DNA of 17,608 nucleotides from an uncultured Rhodospirillaceae bacterium (GTDB lineage: Bacteria; Pseudomonadota; Alphaproteobacteria; Rhodospirillales; Casp-alpha2): contig CAJWVP010000013.1 in NCBI GenBank assembly GCA_913048145.1, positions 1 to 17,608 on the forward strand. Reading direction: 5' to 3'. The position numbers were made by a program, and so were the translations under genes. The notes beneath the pieces are model-generated. The model was not told the origin of the DNA. It did no database searches and was given only the letters and a program-made list of their open reading frames with translations. Positions 1 through 7,670 of this stretch are shown here, piece after piece. How positions within the stretch are numbered: position 1 is the stretch's first letter; the number at the start of each line of letters is the position of its first letter.

Positions 1-362
<362 letters not shown>

Positions 363-380
363 GGACCTCACTTATTCCTT

Positions 381-842
381 CTAGTCCTTACGGCGCGCAT
401 CGGGTTTGCGGCTACCCGGTTGACGGGCGATCAGCGCGACCTTCCGAAAGCCCGCCGCATTGATGACGCCCATGATTTCCATGACCCGACCATAATTCAC
501 GCCAGCATCACCGCGCACGAAAATACGGATATCGGAATTGTTGCTGCTGATAGCCCGAAGCTTCGCGGCAACGGCATCCACGGCCGTCTCGCTGTCCTGG
601 ATGTAAACCTTCCCGTCCTTATCGACGCTGACCGCCAAGGGCTCATCGTTACCTTTGATGGTGGATGCCTTGGTTTCGGGCAGATCGACTTGGACCCCCA
701 CCGTAAGCAATGGCGCCGTGATCATGAAAATCACCAGCAAAACCAGCATGACATCGACGAACGGCGTCACATTGATCTCGCTCATCGGCTCGGAGCGCCG
801 GAGCGCGGTGCGACCGCGAGCCGTTTTGAGACTCACAGCCAT
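381..842 (-). CDS. tolR: TolR, stator subunit of the Tol-Pal system
   Basis: 153 residues. A cytoplasmic N-terminus of about 27 residues precedes one membrane segment (about 28-48) that carries an acidic residue, D30, matching the proton-carrying Asp of TolR/ExbD/MotB. The preceding SEINVTPFVD stretch is characteristic of the ExbD/TolR family. The rest is the periplasmic domain. With TolQ it forms the proton-driven stator in the inner membrane that energises TolA. The start codon lies one base after the tolQ stop, and an AGGA ribosome-binding site sits inside the end of tolQ, so translation is probably coupled. A tolA gene follows 18 bases downstream, which argues for TolR rather than ExbD. 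Confidence 0.95.
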   Translation of the reverse strand: MAVSLKTARGRTALRRSEPMSEINVTPFVDVMLVLLVIFMITAPLLTVGVQVDLPETKASTIKGNDEPLAVSVDKDGKVYIQDSETAVDAVAAKLRAISSNNSDIRIFVRGDAGVNYGRVMEIMGVINAAGFRKVALIARQPGSRKPDARRKD

Positions 843-843
843 A

Positions 844-1569
844 CTAGATATCCTGATCCATTTCGCGGCTTAGGATCGCGGCAAATTCACCGGCGAAACT
901 CTCCAGTCTTCCGGCATAGTGATCCAGATCGCGGCTCAGCTTGTTATAGGCAACAACCGCAGGGATCGCTGCTAAAAGGCCAAGCGCCGTCGCGAACAGA
1001 GCCTCGGCAATGCCGGGAGCCACCACAGCCAAGCTGGTGTTTTTAGAAATGGCGATTTGTTGGAAGCTATTCATGATCCCCCAAACGGTTCCGAACAGCC
1101 CAATAAATGGTGCTGTCGAACCGGTCGTCGCCAGAAACGTCATGTAGCGCTCCGCGCGGTCCATTTCGCGAGCCAGGGTGATTTGCATTACCCGATCGAT
1201 CCGATCAGCGAGACCTATATTCGCGCTGCCACCATTAGCGGCACCGGGCGCGCGCCGCCATTCGCGCATGGCCGCTACGAAGACCGCCGACATGGGATCG
1301 TGCGGCTGCGCGGCGATGCGATCATAGAGATCATCAAGCGAAGCTCCCGACCAAAAGGCTTGCTCGAATTCGCTGGAGTGCTTGTTGAGGCGGCGCATGC
1401 CAAACCATTTTTCGAAGATGATCGCCCAACACCATAGCGACGCCAGAAGAAGAAGGATGATCACCGACTTGACGACAAGGTCGGCGCGCAAGAATAGGGA
1501 AATCATGCTGAAATCCAAGTCCGTCGCCGAGCCGCCCAAAGTCACCGCATCCACAATTTGGTTTTCCAT
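844..1569 (-). CDS. tolQ: TolQ, proton-channel subunit of the Tol-Pal system
   Basis: 241 residues, normal for TolQ. Three hydrophobic segments are visible: about 31-52, 146-168 (with the family's GLFGTVWGI motif) and 188-208. The cytoplasmic loop between the first two is about 90 residues, as in TolQ/ExbB and unlike four-helix MotA. It forms the pentameric ring around the TolR dimer and converts proton flow into movement of TolA for outer-membrane constriction at division. The start ATG at 1569 has a good AGGGG ribosome-binding site six bases upstream. It lies 19 bases after ybgC and one base before tolR, the usual ybgC-tolQ-tolR-tolA order. Confidence 0.96.
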   Translation of the reverse strand: MENQIVDAVTLGGSATDLDFSMISLFLRADLVVKSVIILLLLASLWCWAIIFEKWFGMRRLNKHSSEFEQAFWSGASLDDLYDRIAAQPHDPMSAVFVAAMREWRRAPGAANGGSANIGLADRIDRVMQITLAREMDRAERYMTFLATTGSTAPFIGLFGTVWGIMNSFQQIAISKNTSLAVVAPGIAEALFATALGLLAAIPAVVAYNKLSRDLDHYAGRLESFAGEFAAILSREMDQDI

Positions 1570-1588
1570 ATTGAACCCCTGGAATTTT

Positions 1589-2020
1589 CTAAGACCCGTT
1601 TGAATTTATAAAGCTGCTTAATGTCTTGCGGACGGCCACCGGCAAGCGTGCCGCGCCACCGTCTAAAGACATGCAGCCCAATTTGAGATCGATCCGCACC
1701 AAGTCAACATCCTGGCGCTGAACAGTTTGTATAGCTTCCAACGTCGCCCCACCAACCCGCTGCAACGATGTTTCGACGACCAAATAGTCATCCAGGACGG
1801 CAGGCCTCAGATAGTCGACGGCGCACCAGCGCACCGCCAAGGCAACGTTATCATCCCGCATCAAACGCGAACTTTCCACGCCCAGATCGCGCAACATCTC
1901 GGTGCGCGCCCGTTCCGCGTAGCGCAGGTAATTGGCGTAGTAGACGATACCCCCGGCATCTGTATCTTCATAGTAGACGCGTAGCATGAAACGGTGAGGG
2001 TTTCCGGTCGGTTCAGCCAT
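1589..2020 (-). CDS. ybgC: YbgC, Tol-Pal-associated acyl-CoA thioesterase
   Basis: 143 residues with a single hotdog fold. The family motif YYEDTDAGGIVYYANY lies near residues 16-31; D21 matches the catalytic Asp of YbgC. The position that is His in enterobacterial YbgC is Tyr here (Y28). Members hydrolyse short- or long-chain acyl-CoA or interact with acyl carrier protein at the inner membrane; the exact substrate cannot be read from sequence. It is the usual first gene of tol operons. Its ATG overlaps the last 8 bases of ruvB, and GGAG seven bases upstream supports this start, so it is coupled to the ruv genes. Confidence 0.93.
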   Translation of the reverse strand: MAEPTGNPHRFMLRVYYEDTDAGGIVYYANYLRYAERARTEMLRDLGVESSRLMRDDNVALAVRWCAVDYLRPAVLDDYLVVETSLQRVGGATLEAIQTVQRQDVDLVRIDLKLGCMSLDGGAARLPVAVRKTLSSFINSNGS

Positions 2021-3080
2021 CTATGGTCTCCGCGTCCGGGTTTTCCTCGATCAATTCCAATTGGGCCATGTTCTTGGGCGCCTGTAAGCCCAAGTGGCGA
2101 TAGCCCTCTGTCGCCAGCGCACGGCCGCGCGGCGTGCGCATGAGGAGACCCTGCTGCAAGAGATAGGGTTCAATGACCTCTTCTATGGTGTCGCGCTGTT
2201 CCGAAAGGGCGGCCGCAAGCGTTTCCACGCCTACGGGGCCGCCACCGTAATTCTCCGCAATGCATATGAGGTAGCGCCGATCCATGGCATCCAGGCCGCG
2301 GGGGTCCACATCCAGACGGTTCAACATGGTATCAGCTCCTGCGGCGTCCACCGCTCCGGCATCCGCAACGGCCGCGAAATCGCGCACGCGCCGCAGAAGC
2401 CGACCGGCAACACGTGGCGTGCCACGCGCACGCCGGGCAATTTCACGGGCTCCGTCCTTGGTCAGGTCGAACCCAAGCAACCGCGCACCCCTGCTAACGA
2501 TCAGTTCCAATTCCTCGGGATTGTAAAAGACCATGCGCAAAGGTATCCCAAACCGCTCGCGCAACGGCGTCGTCAGAAGACCGGAGCGGGTGGTCGCGCC
2601 GACCAGCGTAAAGGGCGCCAAATCGATCCGCACGGACCGCGCCGCCGGCCCTTCGCCGATAATTAGGTCCAATTGCCGGTCTTCCATGGCGGGGTAGAGA
2701 ATTTCCTCAACCACCGGATTGAGTCGGTGAATCTCATCAATGAACAAAACATCGTTGGGTTGCAAATTGGTAAGGATGGCAGCCAGATCACCCGCCTTCG
2801 CGATCACCGGCCCCGACGTGGCGCGGAATCCGACGCCCAACTCATGTGCGACAATTTGCGCCAACGTTGTCTTGCCGAGACCCGGCGGCCCATGGAACAA
2901 GACATGATCCATCGCTTCGCCCCGACCGCGGGCCGCTTGAATAAAGACCTTCAAATTATCGCAACTGGGACGTTGGCCGATGAAGTCATCGAAGTTCAGT
3001 GGACGAATGCCGCCATCCGCGAAATCAGCCTGGTAGTCATCAGCACTAGCTTTCGGCGTGATCACGCGTTCCTCACTCAT
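2013..3080 (-). CDS. ruvB: RuvB, Holliday-junction branch-migration ATPase
   Basis: 355 residues, close to the usual RuvB length. Walker A GPPGLGKT spans 64-71 and Walker B FIDEIH has D115 and E116. The sensor GATTRSG lies at 161-167, and the LRERFG stretch carries the likely arginine finger R174. The C-terminal winged helix runs from about 270 on, with the RTPRGR stretch of the DNA-binding domain. RuvB hexamers pump DNA through a Holliday junction held by RuvA. The ATG is 3 bases past the ruvA stop, with a GGGGGT run as ribosome-binding site. The gene order ruvC-ruvA-ruvB is standard. Confidence 0.98.
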   Translation of the reverse strand: MSEERVITPKASADDYQADFADGGIRPLNFDDFIGQRPSCDNLKVFIQAARGRGEAMDHVLFHGPPGLGKTTLAQIVAHELGVGFRATSGPVIAKAGDLAAILTNLQPNDVLFIDEIHRLNPVVEEILYPAMEDRQLDLIIGEGPAARSVRIDLAPFTLVGATTRSGLLTTPLRERFGIPLRMVFYNPEELELIVSRGARLLGFDLTKDGAREIARRARGTPRVAGRLLRRVRDFAAVADAGAVDAAGADTMLNRLDVDPRGLDAMDRRYLICIAENYGGGPVGVETLAAALSEQRDTIEEVIEPYLLQQGLLMRTPRGRALATEGYRHLGLQAPKNMAQLELIEENPDAETIDG

Positions 3081-3083
3081 TAG

Positions 3084-3719
3084 CTACCCCCCGGCTCGCA
3101 CGTCGGCGGGCGCCAGTTCCCGCAGGCCATCGCGAATCAGCTCTTCGACACCAGCGTGGTCGCCCAGATTGACGGATACGCGTGATACAGCCGTCAACGC
3201 TTCCAACGGGCCATATCCTAAATTCACCAAAGCCGACGCCGCCTCCGACACGGCGGCGGTTGATGAAGAATCTGGCGCCGCCACCGCCGCCTGCGACTTG
3301 GCAACGGTACCGAGCGCCATGGCCCCAACCTTGTCCTTGAGCTCACTGACGATCCGTGTCGCCAATTTCGGACCGACGCCCGGGGCTCGGCTGACGGCGG
3401 CCTTATCAGCAGCGGCAACCGCCTGCATCAACTCATCAGGATCTAGAACACCAAGGATCGCCAAACCCACTTTGTTGCCCACACCTTGCACCATCGTCAG
3501 CAGATTGAACCAATCCCGTTCGCTAGCGTCGACAAAACCATAGAGATGGATATGGTCTTCGCGAACGTGGGTCTCTATCTGGACCACGACGGCCTCTCCG
3601 GCAGCAAACCGCGACAAGGTGCGCGACGAGCAGAAAATCCGATAGCCGACGCCGTTCACATCGATCAACGCCCAGTCGTCACCGAGTTCGTCGATAACGC
3701 CTTTCAAACGCCCAATCAT
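3084..3719 (-). CDS. ruvA: RuvA, Holliday-junction-binding subunit
   Basis: 211 residues. The N-terminal OB fold (MIGRLKG start) covers about 1-65. Two helix-hairpin-helix motifs follow, around QGVGNKVGL and APGVGPKLA, and contact the DNA backbone of the junction. A Ser/Ala-rich flexible linker precedes the C-terminal three-helix domain (ALVNLGYGPLEAL) that binds RuvB. It targets RuvB to four-way junctions and cooperates with RuvC. The start codon overlaps the ruvC stop by four bases (ATGA-type overlap), so the two are translationally coupled. Confidence 0.97.
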   Translation of the reverse strand: MIGRLKGVIDELGDDWALIDVNGVGYRIFCSSRTLSRFAAGEAVVVQIETHVREDHIHLYGFVDASERDWFNLLTMVQGVGNKVGLAILGVLDPDELMQAVAAADKAAVSRAPGVGPKLATRIVSELKDKVGAMALGTVAKSQAAVAAPDSSSTAAVSEAASALVNLGYGPLEALTAVSRVSVNLGDHAGVEELIRDGLRELAPADVRAGG

Positions 3720-4219
3720 GAAACCGTCTCCATCGCCGCAGCGACAGCCGGTACGCGCCGATGCTGGGCATGGCAGATCGCAATCGCCAGCGCATCTGCG
3801 GCATCCGCCGACTTCACGTCACAACCCGGTAAAAGGGTCTGAACCATCATTTGGATTTGTTCTTTGGCGGCGTGGCCACTGCCGACGACAGTTTTCTTGA
3901 CGAGGTTCGGCGGATACTCGCCGACAGGAAGGCCGAATTCTGCGGGCACAAGCAACGCGATTCCCCGTGCCTGTCCAAGCTTCAGGGTCGAGGCCGGATT
4001 GGCGTTGACGAAGGTTTCCTCGACCGCAGCCTCATCCGGTTGATGCTCGTGGATAACGGCGGCCAAGCCGTCGCGAAGCTCCATCAAACGTTCTGCCAAG
4101 GGACGTTTCGCGTTGCTCCTCACAACTCCGTCGGCGATATGCGTCAAACGGTTGCCCTGAACCGCAATCACTCCCCAGCCGGTGTTGCGCAGTCCAGGGT
4201 CCAAGCCAATCAGGCGCAT
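3716..4219 (-). CDS. ruvC: RuvC, Holliday-junction resolvase
   Basis: 167 residues, RNase H-like fold. The four acidic catalytic positions are present: D7 in GLDPGL, an Glu in the EETFVN stretch (E67 or E68), and D139/D142 in the SADAADALAIA stretch. RuvC cuts Holliday junctions symmetrically with Mg2+ as cofactor. It follows yebC by 28 bases and overlaps ruvA by four. A GGGAG site ten bases before the ATG supports the start. Confidence 0.97.
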   Translation of the reverse strand: MRLIGLDPGLRNTGWGVIAVQGNRLTHIADGVVRSNAKRPLAERLMELRDGLAAVIHEHQPDEAAVEETFVNANPASTLKLGQARGIALLVPAEFGLPVGEYPPNLVKKTVVGSGHAAKEQIQMMVQTLLPGCDVKSADAADALAIAICHAQHRRVPAVAAAMETVS

Positions 4220-4247
4220 GGGGTTTTGGCTCCCAACGGGTTGATCC

Positions 4248-4991
4248 TCATGCGCTCAGGCGTTCAAGCACGTTATCGTCGACATCGAAATTAGCGGCGA
4301 CGCGCTGCACGTCGTCATTGTCTTCCAATACATCAAGAAATTTCAACAAGGTGCCTGCCGTATCTTCATCAACCGCGATGGAGTTTTGCGGCTTCCAATC
4401 AAGTCGCGCGTCGTCGGGGTCGCCGAAGGCCTCCTCCAGCGAATCGCGTACGGTGGAGAAATCATCCGGCTCGCAGGTGATCTCATGGGTCTCGTCGCCA
4501 CTTTCGACGTCTTGCGCACCGGCTTCCAGGGCCACCTCGAACATTTCGTCAGCGCTTGCCTTGTCGGCGCCGTAAACGATCAGACCGACGCGTTCGAACA
4601 TGAACGCGACGGCCCCCGTCTCGCCAAGGGTCCCGCCGTGCTTGGAGAAGGCGGCACGCACTTCCGACGCCGTGCGGTTGCGATTATCCGTCAGAGATTC
4701 GACGATCACCGCGACCCCGCCAGGGCCATAACCTTCGTAGCGAACTTCCTCATAGATAACGCTGTCGTCACCTTCGGCACGCTTGATGGAGCGCTGAATG
4801 TTGTCGTTCGGCATATTCTGCGCCTTCGCGGCGGCAATCGCCAATCGAAGGCGCGGGTTAAAATCGGGATCCGTTCCGCCGCGTGCAGCGACCGAAAGTT
4901 CTTTGCCCAGTTTCGCAAATACTTTTGCCCGCTTGGCATCCTGTCGCCCTTTGCGGTGCATGATGTTCTTAAATTTTGAATGGCCGGCCAT
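4248..4991 (-). CDS. yebC: YebC/PmpR family protein (TACO1 family)
   Basis: 247 residues, standard length. The start MAGHSKFKNIMHRKGRQDAK is diagnostic of the family. YebC proteins were first described as DNA-binding regulators (PmpR) and more recently as translation factors that help ribosomes through proline-rich or other stalling stretches. Which role holds here cannot be told from sequence. It leads the yebC-ruvCAB-tol run and has a GAGG ribosome-binding site nine bases upstream of its ATG. The 140 bases before it probably hold a promoter. The Pro-rich TolA of the same run would be a natural client if it acts in translation (inference). Confidence 0.96.
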   Translation of the reverse strand: MAGHSKFKNIMHRKGRQDAKRAKVFAKLGKELSVAARGGTDPDFNPRLRLAIAAAKAQNMPNDNIQRSIKRAEGDDSVIYEEVRYEGYGPGGVAVIVESLTDNRNRTASEVRAAFSKHGGTLGETGAVAFMFERVGLIVYGADKASADEMFEVALEAGAQDVESGDETHEITCEPDDFSTVRDSLEEAFGDPDDARLDWKPQNSIAVDEDTAGTLLKFLDVLEDNDDVQRVAANFDVDDNVLERLSA

Positions 4992-5018
4992 GCCTCGATG
5001 CCTCTATATTCTGATTCT

Positions 5019-5044
5019 TATGTGTTATCACATACCATATATGG
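5019..5044. promoter_or_regulatory. Palindromes upstream of yebC, possible operator
   Basis: Two perfect palindromes lie side by side 28-53 bases before yebC: TATGTG-TTAT-CACATA at 5019-5034 and CCATATATGG at 5035-5044. They sit in the locally A+T-rich spacer between the metallophosphoesterase gene and yebC, where a promoter for the yebC-ruv-tol run is expected. A weak sigma70-like match (TTGTTG, 17 bases, TACAGA on the minus strand) lies further upstream. No known regulator motif is recognised with confidence. Confidence 0.35.
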
Positions 5045-5112
5045 GAAGCTAACACACGAGCGAGGATCTTCTGTAATGCCAGCGCAATATGGCAACAAAA
5101 TGACAGAATGGG

Positions 5113-5141
5113 AAGGTGCGATCAGCGGGTCTCAGCACCTT
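5113..5141. terminator. Hairpin at the end of the metallophosphoesterase gene
   Basis: AAGGTGC (5113-5119) and GCACCTT (5135-5141) form a perfect 7-bp stem with a 15-base loop that covers the stop codon of the minus-strand gene. On the plus strand the stem is followed by a T run, as in an intrinsic terminator. On the minus strand, the direction of known transcription, there is no immediate T run. It may weaken read-through or block antisense transcription. Confidence 0.35.
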
Positions 5142-5953
5142 TTTACGGGTTTACTCGCGGAGAGCCGGCCACCCAGTCTAACGGGCTCGATCCGCCGCGC
5201 GTGACCGGTAGTGTCATCCGTCTCGATAAAGGCCGCGCACAAGGTCGCATGACCTTCCGCAGGCTCCAGACGGCCCTGCGGCATCTTTGTCATAAACCGA
5301 CTGATGGCCGCCTTTTTCTTCATCCCGATCACCGAGTCATAATCACCGGTCATCCCAAGGTCCGACATGTACGCGGTGCCACCCGGCAGGACGTGGTGGT
5401 CCGCCGTAGGCACATGCGTGTGGGTGCCGACAACCGCCGACACTCGTCCATCCAGCACATGACCCAAAGCTTGTTTTTCGCTTGTCGCCTCGCCGTGTAT
5501 ATCTACTAGGATCACCTGCGCGTTCGAACCCAGTATGTATTTCTCAAGCGCCGCTTCCGCCCCGACGAAGGGATCGTCCAATGGATCCATGAACAAACGG
5601 CACATGGGGTGAATAACCACGACCTTGGATCCAGTGGCGGTCTCAAACTCACCGACACCGCGCCCAGGCGTACCTTCCGGGAAGTTCAGCGGTCGCAACA
5701 ATTTCGGATCGCTGCCGATATAATTGATTATGTCGCGCTGATCCCAGACGTGGTTGCCGGTGGTGATCACATCGGCACCGGCTTGGTAAAAGGATTGGCA
5801 GATTCGATCCGTGATTCCAAAACCGTGGGCCGCGTTCTCGCCATTTACGACGACGAAATCCAGCGCAAGTTGCTCCCGCAAGCCGGGGAGGTACTCCATG
5901 ACCGCTTCGCGACCCGCCTTGCCGACCACATCGCCAACGATAAGTATGTTCAT
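5132..5953 (-). CDS. YmdB/TIGR00282-family metallophosphoesterase
   Basis: 273 residues, the normal size of the family related to Bacillus YmdB. The dimetal site is visible in order: D8 (GDVVGKAGR), E39 and N40 (NGENAAHG), N67 and H68 (TTGNHVW), H153 (DIHGEATSEK), and H178 and H180 (GTHTHVPTAD). Bacillus YmdB hydrolyses cyclic nucleotides and affects developmental fate; the role in alphaproteobacteria is not established. The start ATG is 24 bases after the 5-formyl-THF cyclo-ligase gene and the two are probably co-transcribed. It is the last gene before the gap preceding yebC. The unrelated E. coli gene ymdB is a macrodomain protein, so no symbol is given. Confidence 0.92.
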   Translation of the reverse strand: MNILIVGDVVGKAGREAVMEYLPGLREQLALDFVVVNGENAAHGFGITDRICQSFYQAGADVITTGNHVWDQRDIINYIGSDPKLLRPLNFPEGTPGRGVGEFETATGSKVVVIHPMCRLFMDPLDDPFVGAEAALEKYILGSNAQVILVDIHGEATSEKQALGHVLDGRVSAVVGTHTHVPTADHHVLPGGTAYMSDLGMTGDYDSVIGMKKKAAISRFMTKMPQGRLEPAEGHATLCAAFIETDDTTGHARRIEPVRLGGRLSASKPVKRC

Positions 5954-5977
5954 GGGGCTCCGTTCACGACCAAAGGC

Positions 5978-6562
5978 TCAAGTATCAGGGGTGATTTCAA
6001 TTAACCCCTTCTCCGTTGCGATCCAATCAAGGCGCGCATCATGGTGATCGCGGGGAATTTTGTCCACCTGCTGTGCGGCGAACGCCGCACCGATGGCAAT
6101 CACCTCCTTTTTGACCCGCAGTTTCGCCAGGGTTCGATCATAAAACCCGCCCCCCCATCCAATCCGATAGCCGTTGGCATCAAAGGCCAGCATGGGGATG
6201 ATCAACAGGTCCGGCACCATCTCCGGGGACTCCGCGGCCGGATGGCGGGTTCGCAGGGGACCGGGTTCCAGTTGTGTGCCCGCTGTCCAACGTCGAAACG
6301 TGAGCGACTGCTCGCGCGACGTCACGACCGGCAACGTCGCGTGCAATCCAGCCTGCTCCAACCGCGCAAGCGCCGGCGCTACGTCAATCTCAGTTCCAAT
6401 CGCCAGATAACCGGAAACGGCATGGCCACCCAAATGCCCAAATCGCGCGACCAAGTGATCAGACAAACTTGCCGCCGCATGCGGACCGGATTCTTCAGCA
6501 GACCGACGACGGACAGCCTGGGCGGTTTCACGAAGTTCGGATTTCTCACGATTAAGGGACAT
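5978..6562 (-). CDS. ygfA: 5-formyltetrahydrofolate cyclo-ligase
   Basis: 194 residues. The family signature GYRIGWGGGFYDR lies at 131-143 and a PDLLIIPMLAFD strand precedes it. The Arg/Lys-rich N-terminal helix includes the residues that bind the triphosphate of ATP. The enzyme converts 5-formyl-THF to 5,10-methenyl-THF with ATP, returning a stored folate to one-carbon metabolism. It lies directly downstream of the 6S RNA, as ygfA follows ssrS in E. coli; there the pair is transcribed together. The ribosome-binding site before the ATG is weak, and the 5' leader contains the 6S RNA. Confidence 0.95.
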   Translation of the reverse strand: MSLNREKSELRETAQAVRRRSAEESGPHAAASLSDHLVARFGHLGGHAVSGYLAIGTEIDVAPALARLEQAGLHATLPVVTSREQSLTFRRWTAGTQLEPGPLRTRHPAAESPEMVPDLLIIPMLAFDANGYRIGWGGGFYDRTLAKLRVKKEVIAIGAAFAAQQVDKIPRDHHDARLDWIATEKGLIEITPDT

Positions 6563-6587
6563 GGAGGTAGGGGCTTCTCGGGCATCA

Positions 6588-6743
6588 AAAGGTACCGCCG
6601 CACTGCCGTTGGCTTCGAAAAACCTCCGTGGCCTGCATGTGCAGGTGGGTGCCGTGTAACCGGCCCACGGGCCGGACAGGGACAGCTCCCTGGAAGTATT
6701 CAGCCCCGGGGTTTGAAAGCCTAACGCACAGCGCAGCGGGTCT
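6588..6743 (-). ncRNA. ssrS: 6S RNA
   Basis: It lies between zapA and the cyclo-ligase gene, the conserved place for alphaproteobacterial 6S RNA. On the minus strand a strong closing stem forms between 6739-6728 (CCGCTGCGCTGT) and 6606-6595 (GCAGTGCGGCGG). An inner helix, CGTTAGGC with GCCAACG and one bulged A, continues it. Recognisable internal blocks are GGGAGCTGTCCCT and GTTACACGGCACCCACCT, both typical of alphaproteobacterial 6S RNA. 6S RNA mimics an open promoter and holds the sigma70 RNA polymerase in stationary phase. The exact ends are estimated from the stem and a short T run near 6587-6590. Confidence 0.92.
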
Positions 6744-6750
6744 AATGAAA

Positions 6751-7083
6751 CTAGTTTTGTTCGAGAGATTCAGCAATGGTTTCGATACGCTGCGCAACAC
6801 TTTCCAATGCCACCGTGAGGTTCTCTTCACGATCCAGACGCGCTGCCGCGCCGGGGTCGGCGCTGGCGACCTTGAGCTGCGCGTATGCATCCGACAACTC
6901 ATCCGCCAAGAGCAGCGACACCATGACCAAAAGGCGGATATCTCCGATCTGTCCAACGGCAGCGACCAATTCCTGTATCCGGTTATCAATGTAATTGCCA
7001 AGTCGCGCCAAATGCGCCTCCTGGCCCTCATCACAGGCAATCTGGTATCCACGGCCATTGATTTGAACGGTAACTTGCGGCAC
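6751..7083 (-). CDS. zapA: ZapA, FtsZ-ring-associated protein
   Basis: 110 residues. The N-terminal globular part (VTVQINGRGYQIACDEGQEAHL) is the ZapA domain; the rest is a long helix (IDNRIQEL... DIRLLVMVSLLLADEL) that dimerises as a coiled coil. ZapA crosslinks FtsZ filaments at mid-cell. It lies 7 bases after the small coiled-coil gene and immediately before the 6S RNA. The 6S promoter may lie inside the end of this gene, or the RNA may be cut from a longer transcript. Confidence 0.92.
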   Translation of the reverse strand: MPQVTVQINGRGYQIACDEGQEAHLARLGNYIDNRIQELVAAVGQIGDIRLLVMVSLLLADELSDAYAQLKVASADPGAAARLDREENLTVALESVAQRIETIAESLEQN

Positions 7084-7090
7084 GGCGGGG

Positions 7091-7363
7091 CTATCCTCGG
7101 GCGCCGGCGGCGGCCTTCAAGCGCACGATCACCGAGTCCAGGCGCGTTACGGTACGGTCGTTAAGTTCGCTGAGTGTTTCGTTTCGCTTCTTCAACGCCG
7201 CGTTTTCTTGCTCAAGGTCCAACGTCAACTGACTTGAGTTCTCCACTGTAGCGAAGCCAGGAGCGTTAGCCACGGCATGCTCCAGATTGGAAAATGCGAA
7301 TTCAAGCCGTGCCTGCGCCTGTTCCAGACGAGTTGGCTTCTGCAGTCCAATCGGTTGATTCAA
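7091..7363 (-). CDS. Small coiled-coil protein upstream of zapA
   Basis: 90 residues, not assigned to a named family with confidence. Two helical stretches are visible: residues 12-35, rich in Glu/Ala/Leu, and 46-85, with clear heptad spacing of Leu/Asn (LDLEQENAALKKRNETLSEL). It lacks a signal peptide and membrane segment, so it is probably cytosolic. The start is a TTG, supported by an excellent GGGAGGG ribosome-binding site eight bases upstream; no ATG fits. Small coiled-coil proteins next to zapA are common in alphaproteobacteria, so a role in the division ring is likely but inferred from context. Confidence 0.8.
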   Translation of the reverse strand: MNQPIGLQKPTRLEQAQARLEFAFSNLEHAVANAPGFATVENSSQLTLDLEQENAALKKRNETLSELNDRTVTRLDSVIVRLKAAAGARG

Positions 7364-7406
7364 GACAAACGCCCTCCCAGGACGGACGAAAACGAATCGA
7401 TTAATG

Positions 7407-7436
7407 ACAATAGTCGCGCGGAGTCCTGAACGTCAA
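7407..7436 (-). promoter_or_regulatory. Sigma70-type promoter for the zapA block
   Basis: On the minus strand, TTGACG (7436-7431) and TATTGT (7412-7407) are separated by 18 bases. The predicted transcript start is about 35-40 bases before the TTG start of the small coiled-coil gene. No other leftward promoter in the gap fits as well. Confidence 0.55.
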
Positions 7437-7670
7437 CCAACTTCATAGAAAAGCGGTGTAATCGACTTGATTCGCTTAGGAATCATCGCGTCCGATCAAG
7501 ATTTAAACGCCGTGATCACAAATTCACGTTGACCTTGTCGGGCAATGATCCGATGTTGCCGACCGACGGGGGCCGTAGAGGCTTTCGGGGTTGAAATTGA
7601 TCTTTTTTCGCGGCGGTGTCTCGTGAGGTTCTAGCGACCGACATTGCCGCCCCTGCGAACGGAGGAGGAC
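7437..7670 (+). other. Leader and promoter region of gap
   Basis: About 230 bases before gap with no gene. No sigma70 match is convincing; TTGACC at 7529-7534 lacks a good -10 partner. Several symmetric elements are present: GTGATCAC (7512-7519), lying inside CGTGA-N8-TCACG (7511-7528), and CTTGAT/ATCAAG arms at 7466-7471 and 7495-7500. These could be operator sites for control of gap, but no regulator can be named. Confidence 0.3.

Noticed and set aside
6379..6603. Minus-strand reading frame crossing the end of the 6S RNA
   Set aside because: It overlaps the cyclo-ligase gene and the RNA stem, with no ribosome-binding site or recognisable domain.
7644..7670. N-terminal extension of gap from TTG
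   Set aside because: The ATG at 7671 has a near-perfect ribosome-binding site and matches the usual GAPDH N-terminus.
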